DNA of 14,957 nt from Chloroflexota bacterium (GTDB lineage Bacteria; Chloroflexota; Dormibacteria; Dormibacterales; Dormibacteraceae): positions 1 through 14,957 of the forward strand of contig VBJR01000091.1 of assembly GCA_005880175.1 (NCBI GenBank). The letters run 5' to 3'. This document shows, one piece after another, positions 7,094-14,044 of the stretch (the first letter of the stretch is position 1; each line of letters starts with the position of its first letter). The notes beneath the pieces are model-generated. The model was not told the DNA's origin, did no database searches, and saw only the letters and a list, made by a program, of their open reading frames with translations. Made by a program: the position numbers and the translations under genes.

Positions 7094-7385
7094 CGCGATG
7101 GCTCTCCACCAGCTCGCGGGCGGCGGCGCCGCGCGGGCGCCGGCCGGGACGGATGTCGCAGGTCGCGGCCTTGTACTCGCCGATGTGCACGTTCGAGTCC
7201 ATCGCCACACCCAGCAGATCGTTGGCCGCGTCGCCGGTGCTGTACCCCATGCCGCCCCAGTGGTAGGGCAGGCCGACCTGGTGGATGATCCTGCCCTCCA
7301 CCCGCAGGGGCGGGATCCGTTCGGTGACGAGAACCCGCGCCTCCACGGCGGCGCGCGACGTCACGATCGTCGCCCAGCCGCCGCT
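7086..7385 (-). pseudogene. 3' remnant of a second formate dehydrogenase alpha-subunit gene
   Basis: About 100 residues ending at the TGA at 7086-7088 match the C-terminal molybdopterin-dinucleotide-binding end of FdnG-type alpha subunits: GWATIVTSRAAVEARVLVT, IPPLRVEGRIIHQVGLPYHW, GGMGYSTGDAANDLLGVAMD and NVHIGEYKAATCDIRPGRRP. The intact fdhG upstream has its own, clearly different, C-terminus (QVGIPIHWGF, LANALTPFVGDANARTPEFKA), so this is not a displaced piece of it. The remnant overlaps the fdhB start by 8 nt, as expected for a native fdhG-fdhB junction. Its 5' side is cut at about 7380-7445, where fdhE sequence begins in another frame. Either a deletion fused two fdh loci or the assembly joined them. 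Not functional as it stands. Confidence 0.75.
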
Positions 7386-7849
7386 CCACCCTCCTCGCTT
7401 CGCGGGGGGTACCCGGGGGTGCGGATTTCGTGGGGTGGGTCGCCGGGACACAGCACGGCCAGGCCCTCCGGGTCCATCGCTTCCAGCACCGGCGCGCACG
7501 CGGCGCGGGCCAGGTAGCGGTCCACGAGCGACTGCTCGGCGCCGCGCAGCCAGCGCCCGATCACGTCGTCGAGGTCGGCGGAGTGGAAGCGCGCGACCGC
7601 GCTCTCCGCCAGCTTGACCGGCCCCGCGGCCACCGTCACGTCGATCACCTTCGGCAGCAGCTCGCGGGCCAGGCCCGCCGCCGCCCCGGGCGGCGCGCCG
7701 GCCGCCGCCGCGAAGGCCGGCTCCTGCACGTCGAGCAGCGCCAGGTACAGCGTCAGCACCTCGGCCGCGAAGGGGTGGCGCTCCCGCAGCTGCGCGGCGC
7801 GCCGCCTCCGGTCGGGCCAGGGTGAGCGGGTCGCGTCCACCTGCGCCAT
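7361..7849 (-). CDS. fdhE: FdhE-like formate dehydrogenase accessory protein, 3'-truncated
   Basis: A 162-aa protein (from ATG 7849; GTG 7852 is also possible) resembling the N-terminal half of FdhE, which is needed for maturation of selenocysteine formate dehydrogenases. Seen: QLRERHPFAAEVLTLYLALLDVQ (in pieces), then LPKVIDVTVAAGPVKLAE and SLVDRYLARAACAPVLEAM. Family members are about twice this length and carry several CxxC motifs in a rubredoxin-like C-terminal half. Here similarity ends around LCPGDPP at about 7435-7450, then the frame runs through low-complexity sequence to the stop at 7361. The metal-binding half is therefore missing. The start overlaps the fdhG stop (GTGATG), so the gene is translationally coupled to fdhG. 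Probably inactive, unless the truncation is an assembly artefact. Confidence 0.68.
   Translation of the reverse strand: MAQVDATRSPWPDRRRRAAQLRERHPFAAEVLTLYLALLDVQEPAFAAAAGAPPGAAAGLARELLPKVIDVTVAAGPVKLAESAVARFHSADLDDVIGRWLRGAEQSLVDRYLARAACAPVLEAMDPEGLAVLCPGDPPHEIRTPGYPPRSEEGGAAAGRRS
7386..7438. repeat. GC-rich inverted-repeat element at the fdhE/fdhG-remnant junction
   Basis: CCACCC at 7386-7391 and GGGTGG at 7433-7438 are inverted arms around a GC-rich middle that contains the palindrome GGGTACCC at 7407-7414 (approximate) and a run of six G. Neither flanking protein family explains this stretch; the residues it encodes in both frames are low-complexity. It sits precisely where fdhE stops resembling its family and the second fdhG begins. 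It may be a copy of an interspersed repeat; only one copy is present in this window. Confidence 0.4.
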
Positions 7850-10800
7850 CACATCTTCTCGACGTTCACGAGGAACGCCTTGAACTCGGGCGTGCGGGCG
7901 TTCGCGTCGCCGACGAACGGCGTCAGCGCGTTGGCCAGCCAGTGGTCGCCCTTGTTGATGCCGACGAAGCCCCAGTGGATGGGGATGCCGACCTGGTAGA
8001 CCTTCTTACCGCCGACCGTGATCGGTCCCAGCCGCTTGGTGACCAGCGCCAGCACCTCCAGCTTGCCCCGCTGGGAGCGCACCCGGACCTTGTCGCCGCT
8101 CTTGATGCCCAGCGACTGGCCGAGCTCGAACGGGATCTCCACGAACGGGTCCGGCTGCAGCCCGACCAGCAGCGGCACGTGCTGCGTGACGTAGTGCTCG
8201 TGCTCGGTGAGCCGGTAGCTGGTCGCGACGTACGGGAAGTCCTGCACCGTGCCGAACCGGCTCGGCCGGCCCGCGGCCTGGTCGTACAGGAACGCGACCG
8301 GGTCCGCCGAGTTGGCGGGGTGGAGCGGGTTGGGGATGGGCGACTCGATCGGCTCGTAGTGCTCGGCGAACGGCCCGTCCACCATCGAGTTGGAGAACAG
8401 GCGACCCGTGCCCTCGCCGTTCATGATGAACGGCAGGTACGCGGCGGGGTCGGCAGGGTTCATCGTCGGCGGGTAGTCGGGCACGTCGCCGACCCAGGTG
8501 GTGCCGTTCCACTTGATGCCCGCGCGGGTCGGGTCCCACGGCTGGCCGGTCAGGTCGGCGGACGCCCGGTTGTACAGCACGCGCCGGTTGAGCGGCCAGC
8601 TCCACGCCCAGTTGGGATAGAACCCCATCCCGGTCGGGTCGTTCTTGGCCGGGTCGCGGACGCCGTCGCGGCGCCTGGACAGGTTGGCCGTGGCGCGGCC
8701 GGCCGCGGTCGGGGCCGACGGGTCCGGGTAGCTGCCGGTGTAGATCCAGTCGCCGGCCGTCGTCGTGCCGTCGTCCTTCAGGTTCGCGAACGTGGCCATG
8801 CGCTTGCCGGTCGTCAGGTCGAACCCGTTGATCTCCTGCGCGATCTCGTCCAGCTGCGGCTTGAGCTGGTCCTGGTACTTCATCTGGAGCGTGAGCACCG
8901 GGTCGGGGAACTTGCCGCCCTTGGCCTGGTACAGCTTCTTGATCCGGTCGAACAGGTCGGCCAGCACCCAGTGGTCGTGGCGCGAGTTGCCCTGGGGCTG
9001 GAGCACCTGGTCCTTCCACTGCATCCAGCGGCCGCTGTTCACGAAGGAGCCGTCCTTCTCGATCCAGTGGGTGGTCGGCAGCATGAAGACCTCGGTGTCG
9101 ATCTGCGTGGGATCGAGGCCGGGCGCGTGCCAGAACTCGGAGCTGGTGGTCGGGAACGGGTCCATCACGACCAGCCACTTCAGCTTGGTCAGCGCCGTCA
9201 GCACCTGGTTGCTGTCCGGCCCGATGCTGGTGGCCGTCATCCCCGAGAGGATGATCCCCTGCATCTTGCCCCGCAGCGCCTGGTCGTAGATCGTGATCCA
9301 GGACGCGTTGGAGGCCGGCTTGGGGACGAAGTCGAACGCGAACTCGTTGTCCTTCGTCGCGGCGTCGCCGTACCACCCCTTCAGCAGGCTGACCATGAAC
9401 TTCCGGTAGTTGATGCCGAATAAGTTCCAGGAGTTCGGGTGGGTCTTCTTGGCCGCCGACTGCGCGACGTAGTCGTCCAGGTTCTTCTGGCCCGGCGCCG
9501 GGATCTTCAGGTAGCCGGGCAGGATCTCCCACGAGATCGCGTGGTCGGTGTTGGCCTGGATGTTGGCGTGGCCGCGCTCGGCGTTCATGCCCCCGCCCGG
9601 CATGCCGATGTTGCCGAGCAGGAGCTGGAGCTGCGCGCCGGACCGGATCAGCTGGCCGCCCGTCGTGTGGTGGGTGAGGCCGACCGCGTACACGATCGAC
9701 ATCACCTTGTCGGGCCGGCCCATCTCGCCCACCAGGGCGGCGACCTGCAGGAACTGCTCCTTCCGGATGCCGGTGATGCTCTCGACGACGTCGGGCGTGT
9801 ACCGCGAGTAGTGCTCCTTCATGAGCTGGAACACCGTGCGCGGGTCCTGCAGCGTGGGGTCGGTCCTCGCGTACCCGGTCGCCGGGTCCGTGTCGTAGTT
9901 CCAGGTGGACGTGTCGTACGTCCGCTTGGTGGCGTCGTAGCCGCTGAACAGGCCGTCCTTGAAGCCGTAGCCGTCCTTCACGATCCACGCGGCGTTGGTG
10001 AAGTTGGCGACGTAGTCCTTCTGGTGCAGGTCGTTCTGGAGGACGTAGTTGATCAGGCCGCCGAAGTACGCCACGTCCGTGCCGACGCGGATGCGCAGGT
10101 ACCGGTCGGCCACGGCCGAGGTGCGGGTGAAGCGCGGGTCCGCGTGGACGATCTTCGCGCCGCGGTCCTGCTTGGCGCGCATGAACCACTGGAAGCCGAC
10201 GGGATGGGCCTCAGCGGGGTTGGCGCCGTTGATCAGGATCAGGTCGGCGTTCTTGAGGTCCCGCCAATGGTTGGTCATGGCCCCGCGTCCGAAGGTGGCC
10301 GCCAAACTGACGACCGTGGGGCCGTGTCAAACGCGGGCCTGTTGTTCCAGGTGGATCAGGCCCAGGCCGCGCATCACCTTCGCGGCGAGGTAGCCTTCCT
10401 CGCTGCTGAACGCGGCGCCGCCCGCGAAGGCGACGCCCTCGGTGCGGTTCACCGTGTTCCCGTTCGCGTCGGTGGTGACGAAGCTGCTGTCCCGGGCGTC
10501 CTTGACGCGCTGCGCGAGCATGTTCAGCGCGTCGTCCCAGCTGATCTTCTTCCAGGACCTGGACTTCGGCGCCCGGTACAGCACGTCCTCGACGCGGTTG
10601 GCGGACGTCGCCAGCTGCATCGCGCTGGCGCCCTTCGGGCACAGCCGGCCCTCGTTCACCGGGCTGTCCGGGTCGCCCTCGATCTGGAGGAGCTTGCCGG
10701 CGTCGTTGGTGTACGCGAGGATCGAGCAGCCCACCGCGCAGTACGGGCACACCGAGTGCGATTCGCGAGCCCCGGCGATGCGCAGGCTCTGCTTGACCTC

Positions 10801-10899
10801 GTACGCCTGCGCGAGGTCGAACCCAAGAGCCGAGAGACCGACGCCGCCGGCGCCCGCCGCTCCGATCTTGAGAAAGTCACGTCGGCTGATGGCAGACAC
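7849..10899 (-). CDS. fdhG: Formate dehydrogenase major subunit with selenocysteine (TGA-Sec191)
   Basis: A 1016-aa molybdopterin enzyme that oxidises formate to CO2, nearly identical in length to E. coli FdnG (1015 aa). An in-frame TGA at 10327-10329 interrupts the frame and fits exactly the family position NQARV-Sec-HGPT: here EQQARV-Sec191-H192-GPTVVSLAATFGRGAMTNHW. Both flanks are conserved and in one frame, so this is recoding and not a lesion. The N-terminus has a twin-arginine signal (ISRRDFLKIGAAGAG), so export by Tat is expected. C51, C54, C58 and C87 bind the [4Fe-4S] cluster. The GTG at 10899 is chosen as start because GAGGGGGGG lies nine bases upstream and the signal peptide begins there; an ATG at 10974 in frame would cover the promoter. 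First gene of the operon and overlapping fdhE. SelA, SelB and tRNA-Sec must be encoded elsewhere. Confidence 0.95.
10297..10329 (-). promoter_or_regulatory. Selenocysteine TGA with bacterial SECIS-like hairpin in fdhG
   Basis: On the mRNA strand, TGA (10329-10327) is followed after 11 nt by a 7-bp stem, GGUCGUC (10315-10309) with GGCGGCC (10303-10297), closed by the five-base loop AGUUU. Two of the seven pairs are G-U. The 11-nt distance equals that in the E. coli fdhF element as I recall it (CACGGCCCAUC before GGUUGC), and the loop contains G and U as SelB recognition sites do. The hairpin also encodes conserved protein residues, as is usual for bacterial SECIS. Confidence 0.85.
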
Positions 10900-10944
10900 A
10901 GCCCGATTCCCCCCCCTCAGTGGATCGATCTGAAACGCGGTTCG

Positions 10945-10974
10945 AGCGTACGGCCCACGAGAGTTCGCCGTCAA
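10945..10974 (-). promoter_or_regulatory. Promoter of the fdh operon
   Basis: On the minus strand TTGACG (10974-10969) and TACGCT (10950-10945) are separated by 18 bp, a fair -35/-10 pair. Transcription would begin near 10938, leaving a leader of about 40 nt that includes the GAGGGGGGG ribosome binding site. The -35 box lies 16 bp from the divergent GTG start at 10991, so the two promoters overlap and may interfere or share regulation. No known regulator site is recognised. Confidence 0.5.
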
Positions 10975-10978
10975 CTCG

Positions 10979-10984
10979 TATCTT
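10979..10984 (+). promoter_or_regulatory. -10-like hexamer of the DUF6457-like gene
   Basis: TATCTT lies six bases before the GTG at 10991, again suggesting leaderless transcription. No clear -35 is found at 16-18 bp upstream. Assigned on spacing only. Confidence 0.35.
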
Positions 10985-10990
10985 CACCCG

Positions 10991-11275
10991 GTGAACAGCT
11001 TCTTCGACGAGCTGGGCGGCCGCTTCTCGAGCGCCGCGGAGCGGCGCGGATTCGCGGTGGAGGCGCCGGCACTGGATCCGGCGGTGGCGCGGGAGCTGCT
11101 GGAGCTGGCGCGCGTGGCGGCGCACACGCAGGAGCGCCGGTACGCGCCGCTGGCGTCGTTCATGGCCGGCGTGGCGGCGGAGCGGCTGCGCCAGGCGGGC
11201 GGGCCGTCGTCGCCGGAGGCGGTGGCGGACCTGCTGCGCGAGGTCCGCGCGGAGCTGGAAGCGGAAGCGGAGTAG
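10991..11275 (+). CDS. DUF6457-like small protein, likely linked to molybdenum cofactor use
   Basis: A 94-aa soluble, acidic protein. The segment ARELLELARVAAHTQERRYA with PLASFMAGVAAERL matches my recollection of the DUF6457 pattern (LDLAR-VAH-x-x-ER-x-x-APL-x-x-F-x-AG). That domain is often found alone or fused to MobA near formate dehydrogenase and molybdenum cofactor genes in actinobacteria and Chloroflexota. No catalytic residues are evident. It is transcribed divergently from fdhG with 91 bp between the starts, fitting a role in cofactor supply or maturation. The start is the GTG at 10991 next to the -10-like TATCTT; no ribosome binding site is seen. The family assignment is by eye and moderate. 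Confidence 0.62.
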   Translation: MNSFFDELGGRFSSAAERRGFAVEAPALDPAVARELLELARVAAHTQERRYAPLASFMAGVAAERLRQAGGPSSPEAVADLLREVRAELEAEAE

Positions 11276-11276
11276 A

Positions 11277-11298
11277 GCCGGAGGGGCCGCTCCGCGGC
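11277..11298. terminator. Possible bidirectional terminator hairpin between convergent genes
   Basis: GGAG (11280-11283) pairs with CTCC (11290-11293) around the loop GGGCCG, and GCC (11277-11279) pairs with GGC (11296-11298) after a two-base bulge. It fills the 24-bp gap between the stop at 11275 and the convergent stop at 11300. There is no T-run, as is common in GC-rich genomes. Confidence 0.4.
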
Positions 11299-11299
11299 G

Positions 11300-11857
11300 T
11301 CAGGTCCTCACACAGATCAGCGGGAGCGGGAGCAGGCAGGTCGGGGTCGGGCTCGGCGTCGGGGTGGGCGCCGGCGGCGGGGGCGGCGGCAGCACGGGCG
11401 GCACCGACACCTGGATCGTGATGCCCCCGCCAGACTGCGTCGGCGCCGGTGTGGGCGCTCCGCCCGGCGCCGCGGGCGGGGCGGCCGGCTGGCCACCGGC
11501 ATTCGGCGTCGGCGACGGGCTGGGCGACCCTGAGCCGGACGGCAGCGGACGGCCGGCCGGGCCGGCGCCCGGGACGGCGCCCGGCGTCCCCGAAGGCGGG
11601 GCCGTCGGCGCCGGCGTGACCACCGACGGCCGCCCGAGCACGCCCGACAGCACCGTGCTGCCCACCGACGGCTGGAGCAGCAGGGCCACGCCGACGCCGA
11701 GCAGGAACGCGACCACGACCGCGGCCGCCATCCGGAGCCGCCGCGGCTGGCGGTCCGAGCGCGGGATGAAGCGGGCCGGCAGGCGCGGCTCGCGCGCGTC
11801 CAGCCGCTCGCGGACGAGCGCCGCCAGCTCCGGGTCGATCCGGGTCATGTCAGGCAC
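11300..11857 (-). CDS. Single-pass membrane protein with proline-rich tail, possible anti-sigma
   Basis: A 185-aa protein. Residues 1-40 are cytoplasmic and charged (IDPELAALVRERLDAREPRL), residues about 42-62 are one transmembrane helix (MAAAVVVAFLLGVGVALLLQ), and the remaining 120 residues are rich in Pro, Gly, Ser and Thr with TPTPSPTPT-type runs, ending LPLPLICVRT. It directly follows the ECF sigma gene, where an anti-sigma factor is expected, and its topology fits. No HxxxCxxC zinc anti-sigma motif is present, so the role is inferred from position. The GTG at 11857 (overlapping the sigma gene by 8 nt, GAGGG upstream) and ATG at 11848 are both plausible starts. The low-complexity tail could span the wall. 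Confidence 0.6.
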   Translation of the reverse strand: MPDMTRIDPELAALVRERLDAREPRLPARFIPRSDRQPRRLRMAAAVVVAFLLGVGVALLLQPSVGSTVLSGVLGRPSVVTPAPTAPPSGTPGAVPGAGPAGRPLPSGSGSPSPSPTPNAGGQPAAPPAAPGGAPTPAPTQSGGGITIQVSVPPVLPPPPPPAPTPTPSPTPTCLLPLPLICVRT

Positions 11858-12302
11858 TCGCTTCGTCCCTCGCCCGGGTGGCGGCCGCGGCCGGCTGCTC
11901 CAGTGCCGCCCGCATCACCTGCTGCGCCAGCGCCAGCCGGGAGGCGACCGTGCCGGACGGCACGCCGAGCGCCGCGGCCACCTCCTGGCGGGTCAGGCCG
12001 GAGTAGTACGTCAGGACGACCACCACGCGCAGCTTCGGGCTCAGCGCGGACAGCGCGACGTCGGCCAGCTGGCGGTTCTCGACGCGCTCCATCCCGCCCG
12101 AGTCCGAGTCGGCGCTGAACAGGCGCGTGGGCAGCAGCCGGGCCAGCCGCTGCCGGCGGAGCCAGCTCATCGCAGCGTTCATCGCGATCCGGTACAGCCA
12201 TGCGCCAACTTCCTCGTCGGTGCCACGGTACCCCGAACGCGAGCGCCAGGCGCGCTCGAACGTCTCCTGCGTCAGGTCCTCGGCGGCCGCATCGTCGAAC
12301 AC
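11850..12302 (-). pseudogene. ECF-type RNA polymerase sigma factor, 5'-truncated
   Basis: The visible 150 residues match the ECF sigma-70 family from region 2.2 onward: AAAEDLTQETFERAWRSRSG (residues 5-24), GAWLYRIAMNAAMSWLRRQRL for regions 2.3-2.4, and ALSPKLRVVVVLTYYSGLTR followed by EVAAALGVPSGTVASRLALA for the sigma-4 helix-turn-helix. Region 2.1, some 25 residues that normally precede LAEDL, is missing. Upstream in frame there are about ten unrelated codons and then TGA. A GTG at 12302 has AAGGGG nearby and could in principle start a shortened protein, but the loss of region 2.1 argues for truncation or an assembly joint near 12303-12330. It overlaps the downstream membrane protein. The 111 bp between it and the MarR gene hold no clear promoter. 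Confidence 0.75.
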
Positions 12303-12413
12303 GACGCCCCTTCGACGGGCTGCGCGTTGTCATGGCGAGGAGAAAGAGGTAGTGCGTCGTTCCGTCAGCGCCGGCAGGGCGCCATCCAGCTGATCACCGG
12401 GCAAGCGACCCGT

Positions 12414-12851
12414 ATGGCGACGGAGCCCAGAACGCCACTGGGCGTCCTGTTGAGCGCGGCGGAGCGCGCACTGGCCGCGGACCTCGAGGAGGGCCTGCGG
12501 TCGGCCGGCTACCACGACCTCCGGGCGGCCCACGCCCAGGTCTTCGCCGCCATCGACGCCCAGGGCTCGCGCCTGACCGACCTGGCCGGCCGGGCGGGCA
12601 TGACCAAGCAGGCGATGGGCGAGCTGGTCCGCTACCTGGAGCAGCACGACTATCTGCACGTCGAGCCGGACAGCCGCGACCGCCGGGCCAAGCTCATCCG
12701 CCCGACCGCCCGCGGCTGGAGCGCCCACCAGGCCAGCATCGCGCTGCTGGTGGAGACCGATCGCCGGCTGTCGGAGCGTCTCGGCGATCAGGGCCTCCGC
12801 GACCTGCGCTCGCACCTCGCACGCATCGGCCACGGCGACTCCACGCCCTGA
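12414..12851 (+). CDS. MarR-family transcriptional regulator
   Basis: A 145-aa protein with MarR layout: helical dimerisation segments at both ends and a central winged helix. The helix-turn-helix is LTDLAGRAGMTKQAMGELVR (residues about 57-76), followed by LEQHDYLHVEPD and the wing signature DSRDRRAKLIRPTARG (residues about 84-99). Such proteins usually repress neighbouring efflux, stress or catabolic genes and are released by small phenolic ligands. The ATG at 12414 is chosen because the domain begins there; no strong ribosome binding site precedes it. Its possible target is not obvious: the divergent neighbour is the truncated sigma gene, and the gene downstream is convergent. Confidence 0.85.
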   Translation: MATEPRTPLGVLLSAAERALAADLEEGLRSAGYHDLRAAHAQVFAAIDAQGSRLTDLAGRAGMTKQAMGELVRYLEQHDYLHVEPDSRDRRAKLIRPTARGWSAHQASIALLVETDRRLSERLGDQGLRDLRSHLARIGHGDSTP

Positions 12852-12896
12852 CCGCCGCTGAGCGCCGGCGGCAACCGCCCGTCTGTCAGTGGGCGG
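12852..12896. terminator. Two tandem hairpins between convergent genes
   Basis: CCGCCG (12852-12857) pairs with CGGCGG (12866-12871), and CCGCCC (12875-12880) pairs with GGGCGG (12891-12896), the latter spanning the stop codon of the LysM-CHAP gene. They fill the 34-bp gap between the two convergent genes and could end transcription from both sides. No T-run is present. Confidence 0.4.
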
Positions 12897-13887
12897 GCGG
12901 GTAGATGAACCCGATCAGCGGCACTGACCCGGGCCGCACCAGGCGCTGGTCGATCACGCCCCAGCCCACGTAGTTCATCTCCGAGACCCACCACGAGCCG
13001 TCGGCGTTGATCGACTCGACGTAGGCGACGTGGCCGAACACCTTGCTCTCCCACGTCACCATCACGGCGCCGGGCCGCGGTGTCGTGCCGACCTGCCATC
13101 CGGCCGCCTGCGCGTTCGTATACCAGGTCCACGCGTCGCCATGCCAGGGGATGTTCACCTTCGTGGCGACGTAGAACGTGCACTGGCCGAACGGGAAGTG
13201 CGGCGAGTACGGCCCCTCGCTGCCGCCGACCTTGATCGTGTAGACGCCGCGGCTGCCCACGGCGGCGGGCAGCGTGGAGTCGGCGGTCGGCGTGATGACG
13301 GACCCACGGCCCGCCGGCAGGACCAGCATGCGGCCGTTCGTCAGGTCGGTCTGCGGGTTGCGCAGGTAGTTGAAGTCGACGATCGACTCCGGGTCCACGT
13401 GCCAGACGGCCGCCAGCGCCTGGATGGTGTCGCCGGTGCGGGCCTGGACGACGACGCCGGCGATCGGCGGCACCAGGAGCACGTCGCCGGTGCGCGGCTG
13501 GGCCGCGGTGCCCAGGTGGGGGTTGGACCACCGGAGCTCGTCCACCGTCACGTTGAACCTGGTGGCGATCGACTTGAGGCTGTCGTCCTTGAGCACGGTG
13601 TAGCTGATCGGGTCGTGCTGCACGGGCACGGCCGTGGGCATGGCCATCGGCTTGAGGACCACCCCGTTGCGACCGAGGGCGACGTCCTGGACCTGGCCGC
13701 CCTGCGTCATCGTCTGGGCGAGCGGGTTCGCCACGCCCAGCCGTAACAGGCTCCCCGGAATACCGCGATTCACCGACGAGTAGGAGGCGAGACCGATGGC
13801 GACGATCAGCACGACGGCATGCGTCGCCAATCTCGTGAGCCGGTTCGCGGCTACCCCCCTTGCGTCGAACCGTGACGGAGTCAGCAA
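12886..13887 (-). CDS. Secreted LysM-CHAP peptidoglycan hydrolase
   Basis: A 333-aa exported protein. A basic N-terminus and a hydrophobic helix at residues about 22-36 (THAVVLIVAIGLASY) form a signal or anchor. Two LysM peptidoglycan-binding repeats follow: residues 95-140 (YTVLKDDSLKSIATRFNVTV and on) and 146-191 (ARTGDTIQALAAVWHVDPES and on). The C-terminal CHAP domain, about 228-330, has the nucleophile Cys236 in FGQCTFYVA and His286 in FGHVAYVES. CHAP enzymes cut peptide or amide bonds in peptidoglycan, so a role in wall remodelling or cell separation is likely. The TTG at 13887 begins the frame; a TTG further in, before ATHAVV, is an alternative start. It is divergent from the BcsB-like gene. 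Confidence 0.87.
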   Translation of the reverse strand: MLTPSRFDARGVAANRLTRLATHAVVLIVAIGLASYSSVNRGIPGSLLRLGVANPLAQTMTQGGQVQDVALGRNGVVLKPMAMPTAVPVQHDPISYTVLKDDSLKSIATRFNVTVDELRWSNPHLGTAAQPRTGDVLLVPPIAGVVVQARTGDTIQALAAVWHVDPESIVDFNYLRNPQTDLTNGRMLVLPAGRGSVITPTADSTLPAAVGSRGVYTIKVGGSEGPYSPHFPFGQCTFYVATKVNIPWHGDAWTWYTNAQAAGWQVGTTPRPGAVMVTWESKVFGHVAYVESINADGSWWVSEMNYVGWGVIDQRLVRPGSVPLIGFIYPPAH

Positions 13888-13947
13888 TTCAGACCGCGGG
13901 TCAGGCTAGCAATCCTCGAGAGCGTGCGTCAACGGCGAACACCTGAT

Positions 13948-14044
13948 CGCAGCCCCGGTTTTGGCCCAGGAATGGCCTTGGACAGCCCTCGGGGAGAGGC
14001 GGACCATTGACCGCCTATGGCTGCGGGGTCCCTTCCGGGACCCC
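13948..14044 (+). other. Hairpin-rich leader upstream of the bcsB-like gene
   Basis: Three nested or adjacent pairings are seen in the 194-bp divergent gap: CGCAGCC (13948-13954) with GGCTGCG (14019-14025); inside it AGGCGG (13997-14002) with CCGCCT (14011-14016); and directly after it the perfect 8-bp hairpin GGGGTCCC-TTCC-GGGACCCC (14025-14044). The outer stem and the last hairpin share one base, G14025. The layout resembles a multi-stem aptamer followed by a terminator-like hairpin, but I could not match it to the c-di-GMP or c-di-AMP riboswitch consensus. It could equally be chance in GC-rich sequence. Confidence 0.35.

Noticed and set aside
10327..10329. TGA in fdhG as a nonsense mutation that splits the gene
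   Set aside because: It aligns exactly with the selenocysteine of FdnG, both flanks are conserved in the same frame, and a SECIS-like hairpin follows at the right distance.
10900..10974. ATG at 10974 as the fdhG start
   Set aside because: The extra 25 residues are not signal-peptide-like and would cover the promoter; the GTG at 10899 has a strong ribosome binding site and begins just before the twin-arginine motif.
7822..11421. Two long plus-strand frames opposite fdhG
   Set aside because: They mirror the fdhG codons (His/Arg/Val/Asp-rich products), contain no domain, and the minus-strand protein is conserved along its whole length.
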